The notes beneath the pieces were generated by a model. That model did not search any database, was not told the origin of the DNA, and saw only the letters and a program-made list of their open reading frames with translations. A stretch of 64,000 bases of DNA from NCBI RefSeq assembly GCF_001280505.1, contig NZ_LBIO01000055.1, forward strand, positions 1 through 64,000. The letters run 5' to 3'. Below, in pieces: positions 24,830 through 34,069 of the stretch (position 1 is the stretch's first letter; each line of letters starts with the position of its first letter). Both the position numbers and the translations under genes were made by a program. The DNA comes from Mangrovimonas sp. TPBH4 (GTDB lineage Bacteria; Bacteroidota; Bacteroidia; Flavobacteriales; Flavobacteriaceae).

Positions 24830-27800
24830 AGTGTTCTACGCGCTATACCAAACGATTTCCAAAAGAAAAACAATTGGTTTTATAGGAATGCTGTTGACAG
24901 TGGTTGCACTGTCTTGGTTGGCGAGCCAAATAGTCTTTGAAGAAGATATCACAAAACTTATTCCTGTTGAAGAAAAGGACTCTGATGTTCAAAAGGTACT
25001 TCAAACTGTAAATTTTGCAGATAAAATTATTGTTCATATTTCGAAAGAATCCTCAGGTTCCGTAGAAGAACTCACGGAATATGGCGCTCAGTTTTTGGAT
25101 AGTATCACTACTAATTTTTCAAGTTATGTAAAGGATGTCCAAGGACGTGTTGAAGATGAACAAGCCTTGCAAACCTTGGATTTTGTTTACCAAAATTTAC
25201 CCTTGTTTTTGGATGATGGGGATTATGCTGTTATTCAACAGAAATTACAGAAAGACAGTGTTGAAGCCATAACCAAAAACAACTATAAAACGTTAGTGTC
25301 TCCAACAGGAATTGTTGCTAAACAAACCATTTTAAAGGATCCTCTGGGCTTTTCTTTTATGGGACTTAATAAGCTTAGGCAATTAAGTTTTGGTGATGAT
25401 TTTACACTTCACAACGGATTTTTGCTCAGCAAGGATCAAAACCACTTGTTGTTGTTTATTACGCCAAGTTTTAGTTCTAGTGAAACAGCTCAAAATACCT
25501 TGTTTGCTGAACAATTATACAGTCTGCAAGACTCATTGAATTTCCAATTTAAAGAAACGAAAGTACAAAGTGAATATTTTGGAGGGGCTCTAATTGCCGT
25601 TGAAAATGCCAAACAGATCAAGAAGGATATCCAGTTTACGGTAGGGATTGCAATGACAATTTTGCTTATAATTCTTATTGTTTTTTACAAGCGTCTTTGG
25701 TTACCGATAGTACTTTTTACTCCAACTTTGTTTGGAGGGTTGGTGGCTATTGCAGTATTGTTTCTTGTCAGGGAAAAAATATCGGCAGTCTCTTTGGGGA
25801 TTGGGTCGGTGCTTTTGGGGGTAACCTTGGATTATTCGTTACACGTATTAACACACATTAGAAGTAATAGCAATGTGAAAGCCCTATATGAGGATATCAC
25901 AAAACCTATCCTGATGAGTAGTTTAACAACAGCCTTGGCCTTTTTATGCTTGTTGTTTGTAAAGTCGCAGGCTCTACAGGATTTAGGTGTGTTTGCTGCC
26001 ATAAGCGTATTAGGAGCTTCAGTGTTTGCCTTGATTTTTATTCCTCAGGTTTATAGAAGAGAATCCAAAACAACTTCGGTAAAGTCCACTTGGATTGATG
26101 TTTTTGCAATGTTTCCATGGCATCGTAAAAAATGGGCCTTTGGCCTTTTGACTATTGGTTTTGTGATTAGTGTGTTTACCTATTCCAAGGTAGAGTTCAA
26201 TCAGGATATCAGTAAGCTCAATTATGAGCCGCCCACTTTGATGGCAGCCCAAAAACGTTTGGACACACTTACCAACATTGCATCCAAATCTATGTACTTG
26301 GCGGCTTATGGAAATTCACAAGAAGAGGCTATTGCGGCAAACGATTTGGTGTTTGAAAAATTGAACAGTTTAAAAAACCGAGATGCCCTCATAAATTTCA
26401 GTTCCGTTGGCGCTTTGGTGCAATCTCAGGAACAGCAACAATCAAAAATCAACAAATGGCGCAGGTTTTGGAGTGATTCCAAGGTGCAAGAAGTTGAAAA
26501 TAATTTGATGGAAAGTGGAAGACCATTAGGATTTAAGGATTCCACTTTTGGTAAGTTCTATGCGTTTTTGAATTTAGATTTTCAACCTTTATCTATAGAA
26601 GGCTATAGTGTTGTTGAAGCTATTCCGGTGGATGATTATATCAGTTCCAAAAATAACTTTACTACGGTAACCTCCCTTGTTAAGTTGAATGAAGAACAAG
26701 TAGATGAAGTTTTGGAAACGTTTGCAGACCAGCCTAATGTATTGGTGATTGATCGTCAACAGATGAACGAACGCTTCTTGGGGCATCTCAAAAACGATTT
26801 CAACAATCTATTGGGGTACTGTTTTCTGGTAGTTGTAGTATTGCTGTTGCTCTTTTATAGGAGTATATCGCTCACTTTAGTGACAATGGTACCAATTATG
26901 CTAACTTGGTTTTTAACCGTTGGAATGATGGGGCTTTTTGGAGTTCAGTTTAATATTTTTAACATTATCATTTCTTCCTTCATATTTGGATTGGGAATTG
27001 ACTATAGCATTTTTGTTACCAATGGTTTGTTGCATCAGTACAGGACAGGAGAGCCCATGTTGGTTACTTATAAAACATCAATTATTCTTTCTGTAATTAC
27101 AACTATTTTAGGCGTAGGGGTCATGATTTTTGCAAAACATCCTGCGTTGTATACCATATCCGTTGTCTCTATCATAGGAATTTTATCTGCAATGATTGTG
27201 GCTTTCACCATTCAGCCTGCATTATTTTGGTTGTTTATTGGAAGCAAAGCGAAGCGCCCAATAAAGTTACGTTTGTTAGTACACTCGGTGGTTTCTTTTG
27301 GCTATTATGGTTTGAGTGGTTTATTGTTGTCCCTGTACAGTGTTGCCATCATGCCGTTGATCCCCATTAGTAAAAAGGTAAAGATGAAATGGTTCCACAA
27401 AGTGGTGTCCAAGTTTATGAAATCGGTGTTGTATACCAATCCTTTTGTAAAGAAAACCATCATTAATCCAACCAAAGAAACTTTTGAAAAGCAGGCAGTA
27501 ATTATCGCAAACCATACTTCTTTTCTGGATATTCTTGCGATTGGGATGTTGCATCCAAAAATTATTTTTTTGGTGAACGATTGGGTGTATAATTCGCCAA
27601 TTTTTGGAAAGGCGGTTCAAATGGCGGGCTTTTATCCAGTGTCCAGTGGTATCGAAAATGGGATGTCCCATTTAAAGAAAAAGGTTGATCAAGGGTATTC
27701 CTTGATGGCTTTTCCAGAAGGGACGCGGTCAAGAACCAACAAAATCAAACGGTTTCATAAGGGAGCTTTTTATTTGGCCGAACAATTCCAATTGGACATT

Positions 27801-28514
27801 GTTCCCGTAATCATTCATGGAAACTCAGAAGTTCTGCCAAAAGGTAGCTTTGTTATTAAGGATGGAGAAATTACCTTAAAAGTGCTACCTAGAATTCCTT
27901 ACGGTGCAAATAAATTTGGAAAGACAACAAGAGAGCAAACTAAAAATATCAGTGCGTATTTTAAAGCCGAATATGATCTTCTTAGGGAACAACTGGAAGG
28001 AAAAGAGTATTTTCATAATATCGTTTTGGAAGATTTTAGGTACAAGGGTGATGACCTGTATAGTAAAGTCAAAGCCGATTTAAAACTGAATGCAGAGAGA
28101 TATAAAACCATTTTGGATAAGGTTGATAAAAGGGCTACAATCTTACATTTTTCAAAAGATTGTGGACAATTGGATTTTCTATTATCTTTAGATAGTCCAG
28201 ACAGAAAAATATTCAGCTGTATTACCGATGAAAATACTCGCGACATAATGAAAAGTAGTTATATTAGTAACAACAACAGCAAGATCACGTATGTCGATGC
28301 CATTGGGGATTTATTGAAAATATCCGCAGATGTATGCATTGTAAATGCAGAGGAGTATTCTAAAGTGGATTTGGAACAATGGTTCCTAGATATTGGGGCT
28401 ACTCAAGTGATTCTGTTGAATGTGGACGCTAAGGGAGCTTACAGTTTTGAAAATTATACAGCACAATATGAACAAAAGCATTTAGTCTTTTTAAACAAAA
28501 CCATTACAGTTTGA
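24822..28514 (+). CDS. MMPL/RND exporter fused to a PlsC-type acyltransferase and a C-terminal methyltransferase-like remnant
   Basis: 1230 residues. Residues ~1-430 and ~430-840 are two RND/MMPL halves, each with a periplasmic loop and a helix bundle (LLGVTLDYSLHVLTH and FGLGIDYSIFVTNG carry the proton-relay Asp). Residues ~880-1050 are a PlsC/LPLAT domain with HX4D (NHTSFLD near 897) and FPEGTRSR (near 964). The last ~170 residues start with RATILHFSKDCGQLDFLL, which resembles a decayed class I methyltransferase fold. An exporter welded to an acyltransferase suggests that acylation and export of the same lipid are coupled. The stop overlaps the TTG start of the next gene. Confidence 0.88.
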   Translation: MAKVFYALYQTISKRKTIGFIGMLLTVVALSWLASQIVFEEDITKLIPVEEKDSDVQKVLQTVNFADKIIVHISKESSGSVEELTEYGAQFLDSITTNFSSYVKDVQGRVEDEQALQTLDFVYQNLPLFLDDGDYAVIQQKLQKDSVEAITKNNYKTLVSPTGIVAKQTILKDPLGFSFMGLNKLRQLSFGDDFTLHNGFLLSKDQNHLLLFITPSFSSSETAQNTLFAEQLYSLQDSLNFQFKETKVQSEYFGGALIAVENAKQIKKDIQFTVGIAMTILLIILIVFYKRLWLPIVLFTPTLFGGLVAIAVLFLVREKISAVSLGIGSVLLGVTLDYSLHVLTHIRSNSNVKALYEDITKPILMSSLTTALAFLCLLFVKSQALQDLGVFAAISVLGASVFALIFIPQVYRRESKTTSVKSTWIDVFAMFPWHRKKWAFGLLTIGFVISVFTYSKVEFNQDISKLNYEPPTLMAAQKRLDTLTNIASKSMYLAAYGNSQEEAIAANDLVFEKLNSLKNRDALINFSSVGALVQSQEQQQSKINKWRRFWSDSKVQEVENNLMESGRPLGFKDSTFGKFYAFLNLDFQPLSIEGYSVVEAIPVDDYISSKNNFTTVTSLVKLNEEQVDEVLETFADQPNVLVIDRQQMNERFLGHLKNDFNNLLGYCFLVVVVLLLLFYRSISLTLVTMVPIMLTWFLTVGMMGLFGVQFNIFNIIISSFIFGLGIDYSIFVTNGLLHQYRTGEPMLVTYKTSIILSVITTILGVGVMIFAKHPALYTISVVSIIGILSAMIVAFTIQPALFWLFIGSKAKRPIKLRLLVHSVVSFGYYGLSGLLLSLYSVAIMPLIPISKKVKMKWFHKVVSKFMKSVLYTNPFVKKTIINPTKETFEKQAVIIANHTSFLDILAIGMLHPKIIFLVNDWVYNSPIFGKAVQMAGFYPVSSGIENGMSHLKKKVDQGYSLMAFPEGTRSRTNKIKRFHKGAFYLAEQFQLDIVPVIIHGNSEVLPKGSFVIKDGEITLKVLPRIPYGANKFGKTTREQTKNISAYFKAEYDLLREQLEGKEYFHNIVLEDFRYKGDDLYSKVKADLKLNAERYKTILDKVDKRATILHFSKDCGQLDFLLSLDSPDRKIFSCITDENTRDIMKSSYISNNNSKITYVDAIGDLLKISADVCIVNAEEYSKVDLEQWFLDIGATQVILLNVDAKGAYSFENYTAQYEQKHLVFLNKTITV

Positions 28515-30055
28515 AGTTAAAAGAATCATATGATATAGTCATTATTGGTAGTGGATTGGGTGGATTGGTATCTGCCATTATTTTAGCAAAAGAGGGCTAT
28601 AGTGTTTGTGTTCTCGAGAAGAACAATCAATACGGAGGCAATCTGCAAACCTTTGTTAGAAACAAAACCATTTTCGATACCGGAGTCCATTATATAGGGG
28701 GCTTAAGTGAAGGTCAAAACCTTTACCAATACTTCAAATATATTGGTATAATGGACGAACTTCAACTTAAAAAAATGGATGAAGATGGTTTTGATGTCAT
28801 CCTATTCGAGGGTGATGAAAAGGAATATAAACATGCCCAGGGTTACGAGAATTATGAAGAGGTGCTATTGGAACAGTTTCCAGAAGAAGGCACAGCCATA
28901 AAGGAATATTGCTCCAAATTGAGGGAAGTTTGTGCTAAGTTTCCCTTGTATGCACTGCAGCGAGGTAAAGCCTATTATGACGATGCCGAGATATTTAATT
29001 TGGGCGCTAAGGACTATATAGATTCCCTAACCGAAAATAAAACGTTAAGAGCAGTGCTGTCTGGTAATAACTATCTGTATGCCGGCGACGCTACAAGAAC
29101 GCCTTTTTATGTACATGCCCTGTCTGTAAATTCATTTATTGAAAGTGCTTATCGTTGTGTGAATGGAGGAAGCCAAATTACCAAACTTTTGGTGAGAAGA
29201 TTGCTAGAGCATGGTGGGGAGGTGTATAAGCATCACGAAGTGCAAAAGTTCACTTATGAAGACGGCAAGATTGCATCGGTAATCTGTGCCAATGGGGCTG
29301 AGGTAAAAGGTAATTTGTTCATTTCTAATATAGAGCCTAAGCTCACCCTTAAGATGGTAGGTGAGGACAAGTTTAGGAAAGCCTATACCAATAGGGTGGA
29401 TAATATTGAAAGTACCATTGCAGCCTTCACTGTATATTTGGTGTTAAAGCCTAATACCTTTAAATACCACAATAAGAATTATTATTTTTTCAAGGATGTC
29501 AATAACATTTGGGATACACAGGACTATACGGAAGAGAGTTGGCCCGAAAGTTATATGATGTCTATGGGCGTACATAAAAATAATGACGAATACGGTGATA
29601 GCATTGCTGTGATGACCTATATGCGTTATGAGGAAATGAAACCTTGGGAAAATACCTTTAATACCGTGGCCCATAAAAATGAAAGGGGACAGAGTTACGA
29701 GGAATTCAAAGCTGAAAAGGCTGAAAAGGTGATTGTTGAACTCGAAAAGAAATTTCCCAATATACGGGAGTGCATAGAGGAGGTGTATACGTCAACGCCA
29801 CTGTCGTATCGTGACTATATTGCCTGTAATAGAGGGGCTATGTATGGCTATGTGAAAGATGTGAATAAGCCCATGCAGTCGTTTATTTCTCCCAAAACCA
29901 AAGTGAAAAATTTGTTGTTTACTGGCCAGAGTTTGAATATGCATGGCATTTTGGGAGTCACCATTGGAGCAGTAATTACATGTTCGGAGATTTTGGGAAG
30001 GGACTATTTACTGGATAAAATTTTGGAAGCAAATAAAAAAGCGCAAATAGTGTAA
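28511..30055 (+). CDS. CrtI-like FAD/NAD-dependent oxidoreductase
   Basis: 514 residues, start TTG at 28511 overlapping the preceding TGA. The N-terminal dinucleotide motif IIGSGLGGLVSA and the following EKNNQYGGNLQTF are typical of the phytoene desaturase/carotenoid isomerase/retinol saturase group; a C-terminal FAD motif lies near GQSLNMHGILGVTIG. In a polyene cluster it may desaturate, saturate or isomerise the chain or the resorcinol alkyl chains. The substrate cannot be read from sequence. Confidence 0.85.
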   Translation: MKLKESYDIVIIGSGLGGLVSAIILAKEGYSVCVLEKNNQYGGNLQTFVRNKTIFDTGVHYIGGLSEGQNLYQYFKYIGIMDELQLKKMDEDGFDVILFEGDEKEYKHAQGYENYEEVLLEQFPEEGTAIKEYCSKLREVCAKFPLYALQRGKAYYDDAEIFNLGAKDYIDSLTENKTLRAVLSGNNYLYAGDATRTPFYVHALSVNSFIESAYRCVNGGSQITKLLVRRLLEHGGEVYKHHEVQKFTYEDGKIASVICANGAEVKGNLFISNIEPKLTLKMVGEDKFRKAYTNRVDNIESTIAAFTVYLVLKPNTFKYHNKNYYFFKDVNNIWDTQDYTEESWPESYMMSMGVHKNNDEYGDSIAVMTYMRYEEMKPWENTFNTVAHKNERGQSYEEFKAEKAEKVIVELEKKFPNIRECIEEVYTSTPLSYRDYIACNRGAMYGYVKDVNKPMQSFISPKTKVKNLLFTGQSLNMHGILGVTIGAVITCSEILGRDYLLDKILEANKKAQIV

Positions 30056-30056
30056 T

Positions 30057-30932
30057 ATGCAAACAATTAAAACATCCCCGGTAGCTCGAGTAAAGAATAT
30101 TTCGAAAGAAGATTTCGTCAAACAGTATTACAAACCTCAGATACCTGTTTTAATTGAAAATTTAACACAGGATTGGCCCGCATTTGAAAAGTGGAATCTG
30201 GACTATATTCAGCAAAAGGCAGGTGATCAAGTTGTGGATCTATATAATAACGAACCCACAAAGGGAAAACAGTATTCCGCAGAGCCTGTTATGAAGATGA
30301 AACTTCAAGATTATATGGAGATTTTGAAGACCAAACCAACCGATTTAAGGATTTTCTTTTACAATATTTTGGACAAAATGCCAGATTTGGCCAATGATTT
30401 TAAATATCCAGATATAGGTCTGAAATTCTTCAAGCGTTTGCCAGTAATGTTTTTTGGAAGTACTGGGTCTAAAGTGTTGCCTCATTTTGATATGGATTTG
30501 GCCGATTTGATGCATTTTCATTTCCACGGGAAAAAAAGTGTGATGTTATTCTCTCCGGAACAGACCAAATACCTCTATAAAATTCCTTATTCGGTGCACA
30601 ATCTGGAAACTATCGATTTGGACAATCCAGATTTTGAGTCCTATCCAGCATTAAAATGTCTGGAAGGACAATATATAGAAATGAAGCATGGTGATGCTCT
30701 TTATATGCCTAGTGGTTATTGGCATTACATCAAGTACTTGGATGGTGGATTTTCGATGACTTTAAGGGCGTTTTCCAGACGCCCCAAAACCTTTGCGAAA
30801 ATGTTGAGCAATGTGTTTGTCATGAGGCATTTTGAAAATGTAATGCGGAAATTGAAGGGGCAAAAATGGATAGATTACAAAAATGAGTTGGCCATAGCCA
30901 AAACTCATGAATTATTAAAAAGGGAAGCTTAG
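30057..30932 (+). CDS. Cupin-like (JmjC-type) protein, possible Fe(II)/2-oxoglutarate oxygenase
   Basis: 291 residues, cupin_8/JmjC fold. IPVLIENLTQDWPAFEKW is the classical N-terminal motif. Metal ligands fit His-x-Asp in LPHFDMDLADLMH and the distal His in MPSGYWHYI. That is a full HxD...H triad, so hydroxylation of a small molecule or protein is plausible. It lies 1 bp after the CrtI-like gene and 4 bp before the Ntn hydrolase; ring or chain hydroxylation of the pigment is a possibility only. Confidence 0.8.
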   Translation: MQTIKTSPVARVKNISKEDFVKQYYKPQIPVLIENLTQDWPAFEKWNLDYIQQKAGDQVVDLYNNEPTKGKQYSAEPVMKMKLQDYMEILKTKPTDLRIFFYNILDKMPDLANDFKYPDIGLKFFKRLPVMFFGSTGSKVLPHFDMDLADLMHFHFHGKKSVMLFSPEQTKYLYKIPYSVHNLETIDLDNPDFESYPALKCLEGQYIEMKHGDALYMPSGYWHYIKYLDGGFSMTLRAFSRRPKTFAKMLSNVFVMRHFENVMRKLKGQKWIDYKNELAIAKTHELLKREA

Positions 30933-30936
30933 TTGT

Positions 30937-32604
30937 ATGATGTATAAAAAGGGGCTTTTGGCTCTGAATGGTTTGATGTTGGTAGTCATGACCTCCTGTG
31001 GTGTTTCAAAGTCGTTGCATGACACTCCAAATGTAAATAGTTTTAATTCTCAAATTCCGGAACGACAAAAAATAGCAGATACGTTTTTAATTGCTGGAGC
31101 CAATAGACTATTGAAAAATCAACAAGGGCTATGGGAGCTTTCTGTGGCAGGAAATCCCTATCAATTGGGGTTGGTTTCTGGAAGTTTGACCAAAGAGTTA
31201 TTTGAAAAACAGGAAGAAGCTCTGTTGGGCAAGGTCGAAGAAATGGTGCCCTCTAAATTCAAACAGTACATGCTGCGGAAAATCTTGGCGTGGTATAACC
31301 GAAAAATGTACTTACATGTACCAGAAGAGTATAAATCTGAAATTTTGGGCCTTTCAAAATACGCAGGTGACACTTATGATTATGTCGCAGATGATTACCT
31401 TCGGATTTTATATTTACACGGAGCACATGATATAGGCCATGCGTTTCAGGATCTGGCCTTGGTGGGCTGTTCTTCTTTTGCTGCGTGGGGAGAAAATACG
31501 GAGGATGGAAACTTGGTAATAGGACGCAATTTTGATTTTTATGCAGGCGATGAGTTTTCCGAAAATAAGATCATAGCCTTTGTCCAACCAACTAATGGTT
31601 ACAAATTCATGTCCGTTACATGGGCCGGAATGATTGGGGTCGTGTCAGGGATGAACGAGAAGGGACTTACCGTGACCATAAATGCTGGAAAATCCAAAGT
31701 ACCTATGGAGGCTAAAACTCCTATTTCCATTGTTACCCGCGAAATTTTACAATATGCCTCAACCATTGAAGAGGCTATAGCCATTGCCAAAAAAAGAGAG
31801 GTTTTTGTGTCGGAATCTATTTTTGTTGGCAGTGCCGCCGATAATAGAGCCGTGACCATTGAAGTGTCTCCAGAAAATTTTGGCGTGTATGAAGTGCCAA
31901 ATTCTGAAGAGTTGATCTGCTCCAATCATTTTCAAAGTGAGGCTTACGTACATGATGAAGATAATTTAAAACATATCGCAGAAAGTCATTCAATGTATAG
32001 GTATCAAAGAATGGAAGAACTTTTAAATGAGGTGCCAAAGTTATCTCCTCAAGCTGCCGTGGATATTCTAAGGAATAAAGAAGGCTTAAAAGATGAATTA
32101 ATTGGTTATGGTAATGAAAAATCCTTAAACCAGCTATTGGCGCACCATGGTATTGTATTTCAGCCGTCAAAGAGGCTGGTTTGGGTTTCTGCACCTCCCT
32201 ATCAGTTGGGAGCTTTTGTGGCTTATGATTTGGATGAGGTATTTGGAGGAAATAGCGAAAAGGGAAGATCGCTTCAAAATGAAGCACTCATCATTGAGTC
32301 CGATGAATTTTTATTTACCGAAGCCTATGCCAATTATGAGAACTACCGAGTGTTGAGTAGAAGATTGACAGAAGCCATTCAAAATGATATGCATTTAGGC
32401 CCAGAGTTACTTTTTGAATTCGAAAAATCAAACCCTGACTATTGGGAAACCTATTATATGTTAGGCCAGTATTATTACAAAAAAAAGTACTATACTGCAG
32501 CGCAAAATGCGTTTGGAAAAGCCTTGACAAAGGAAATTTCAACGGTACCTTACAAGCAAGATATTCAACATTATTTAAAAAAAATAAAACGACAATTACA
32601 GTAA
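30937..32604 (+). CDS. Lipoprotein with C45-type Ntn hydrolase/acyltransferase domain and a TPR-like tail
   Basis: 555 residues. The signal sequence MLVVMTSCGVS has a lipobox near Cys22. Cys178 in VGCSSFAAWG is the expected Ntn nucleophile, followed by the family pattern GNLVIGRNFDF and GMNEKGLTVTINAG; self-cleavage before Cys178 would be needed to free it. The C-terminus (DYWETYYMLGQYYYKKKYY and following) resembles one TPR unit. Relatives include penicillin acyltransferase-like and choloylglycine hydrolase-like enzymes. Its outer-envelope location and place in the cluster suggest acyl transfer or hydrolysis on the pigment or its lipid carrier. The stop overlaps the next ATG (TAATG). Confidence 0.82.
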   Translation: MMYKKGLLALNGLMLVVMTSCGVSKSLHDTPNVNSFNSQIPERQKIADTFLIAGANRLLKNQQGLWELSVAGNPYQLGLVSGSLTKELFEKQEEALLGKVEEMVPSKFKQYMLRKILAWYNRKMYLHVPEEYKSEILGLSKYAGDTYDYVADDYLRILYLHGAHDIGHAFQDLALVGCSSFAAWGENTEDGNLVIGRNFDFYAGDEFSENKIIAFVQPTNGYKFMSVTWAGMIGVVSGMNEKGLTVTINAGKSKVPMEAKTPISIVTREILQYASTIEEAIAIAKKREVFVSESIFVGSAADNRAVTIEVSPENFGVYEVPNSEELICSNHFQSEAYVHDEDNLKHIAESHSMYRYQRMEELLNEVPKLSPQAAVDILRNKEGLKDELIGYGNEKSLNQLLAHHGIVFQPSKRLVWVSAPPYQLGAFVAYDLDEVFGGNSEKGRSLQNEALIIESDEFLFTEAYANYENYRVLSRRLTEAIQNDMHLGPELLFEFEKSNPDYWETYYMLGQYYYKKKYYTAAQNAFGKALTKEISTVPYKQDIQHYLKKIKRQLQ

Positions 32605-33893
32605 TGATTCCAGAAATTGAAAAAGCGTCGTTGGCAGACATTGAATCGTTCCAAGAGGAAAAATTAAGAGAACTTCTAAGTTATATCCAAGAGAATTCTA
32701 CCTATTATCAAAGGGTTTTTGAGGCACACAATATTGATGTCTCGACCATTAAAACACTTGAGGATTTGGTGAAATTACCCTTAACTACTAAAGAGGATTT
32801 GCAAAGATACAATGATGATTTTTTATGTGTACCAAGGCATAAGGTTATAGATTATGTGACGACTTCTGGAACCTTGGGGGATCCAGTAACATTCGCTTTA
32901 ACAGATCAAGATTTGGAACGTTTGGCCTACAACGAAGCTATTTCATTTGCCTGCGCAGGAGTTGCCGAAACCGATGTTTTGCAACTTATGACCACTATTG
33001 ATAGACGTTTTATGGCGGGACTGGCTTATTTTTTGGGAGTCCGAAAATTGGGGGCGGGAATCATTAGGGTAGGTGCAGGCATTCCAGAATTGCAATGGGA
33101 TTCTATTTTAAAATTCAAACCCACTTATCTTATTGCGGTACCTTCGTTCCTGTTGAAATTGATAGAATACGCCAACCAGCATGGTATAAATTTAAAAGAG
33201 TCAGGTGTGAAAGGAGCCATTTGTATAGGGGAATCTTTAAGGAATCAAGATTTCACTTTGAATACTCTTGCTGAAAAAATAACCTCGAGTTGGGATATAG
33301 AATTGTATTCTACTTACGCTTCTACGGAAATGAACACAGCCTTCACCGAATGTGAGCATCAACAAGGCGGACACCATCATCCGGAATTGATTATAGTTGA
33401 AATATTGGATGACGAAAACCTACCAGTGGCCGATGGAGAGGTTGGTGAACTTACTATTACCACCCTAGGTGTGGAAGGGATGCCACTTTTACGATTTAAA
33501 ACGGGAGATATGGTCAAGGCGCATACCTCACCATGTAAATGTGGCCGAAATACCTTGCGCTTAGGGCCAGTTGTTGGCAGGAAGAAGCAAATGATCAAAT
33601 ACAAGGGGACGACCTTGTACCCTCCAGCTATGGATAATATTTTGAACGACTTCCAAGAAGTGCAAAGTTATATCGTGGAAATTTCCAACAATGCAATTGG
33701 GACAGATGAAATTTGTATTAAGATTGCAGCAAGCAACCCTTCGGAAGCGTTACAGCAAGCCATTAAGGATCATTTTAGAGCCAAATTGCGGGTAGCTCCA
33801 AAAGTTGAATTTCACGATGCTCAAGAAATCAGTGCTTTACAGTTTCCTAAAATGAGCCGTAAACCAATAAAGGTAATCGATAACAGAAAATAG
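32604..33893 (+). CDS. Phenylacetate-CoA ligase-like adenylate-forming enzyme
   Basis: 429 residues from the ATG at 32604; the frame is open further upstream but only inside the previous gene. ANL-family motifs: TTSGTLGDPVTF (P-loop), YSTYASTEMN, RFKTGDMV, and a C-terminal GRKKQMIKYKGTTLYPPAM. Between them is a Cys-rich SPCKCGRN. The family activates aromatic acids, so the likely job is to adenylate p-coumarate (from the ammonia-lyase at the other end of the cluster) and load it as starter onto CoA or an ACP. It is the last gene of the cluster; a 176-bp gap follows. Confidence 0.85.
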   Translation: MIPEIEKASLADIESFQEEKLRELLSYIQENSTYYQRVFEAHNIDVSTIKTLEDLVKLPLTTKEDLQRYNDDFLCVPRHKVIDYVTTSGTLGDPVTFALTDQDLERLAYNEAISFACAGVAETDVLQLMTTIDRRFMAGLAYFLGVRKLGAGIIRVGAGIPELQWDSILKFKPTYLIAVPSFLLKLIEYANQHGINLKESGVKGAICIGESLRNQDFTLNTLAEKITSSWDIELYSTYASTEMNTAFTECEHQQGGHHHPELIIVEILDDENLPVADGEVGELTITTLGVEGMPLLRFKTGDMVKAHTSPCKCGRNTLRLGPVVGRKKQMIKYKGTTLYPPAMDNILNDFQEVQSYIVEISNNAIGTDEICIKIAASNPSEALQQAIKDHFRAKLRVAPKVEFHDAQEISALQFPKMSRKPIKVIDNRK

Positions 33894-34069
33894 GTAATCC
33901 TTATTCGTTTTAGGATTTGAAAATGTGAAAGGCTAATTTTTCGTTTTTCAAAAATGAGGTGGTTTTTTATTGTGAAAATGTCATGGAATTCCCGTTTCAA
34001 AGGAAGTCGTGTTGTAACTTTTTAGTATCTTTCATGCTCGAAATTAACTAACATATTTAAAACCACTTT

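Noticed and set aside
33896-33917. AATCCT-N10-AGGATT hairpin just after the last cluster gene
   Set aside because: Six-base stem without a T run; too weak to call as the cluster terminator.
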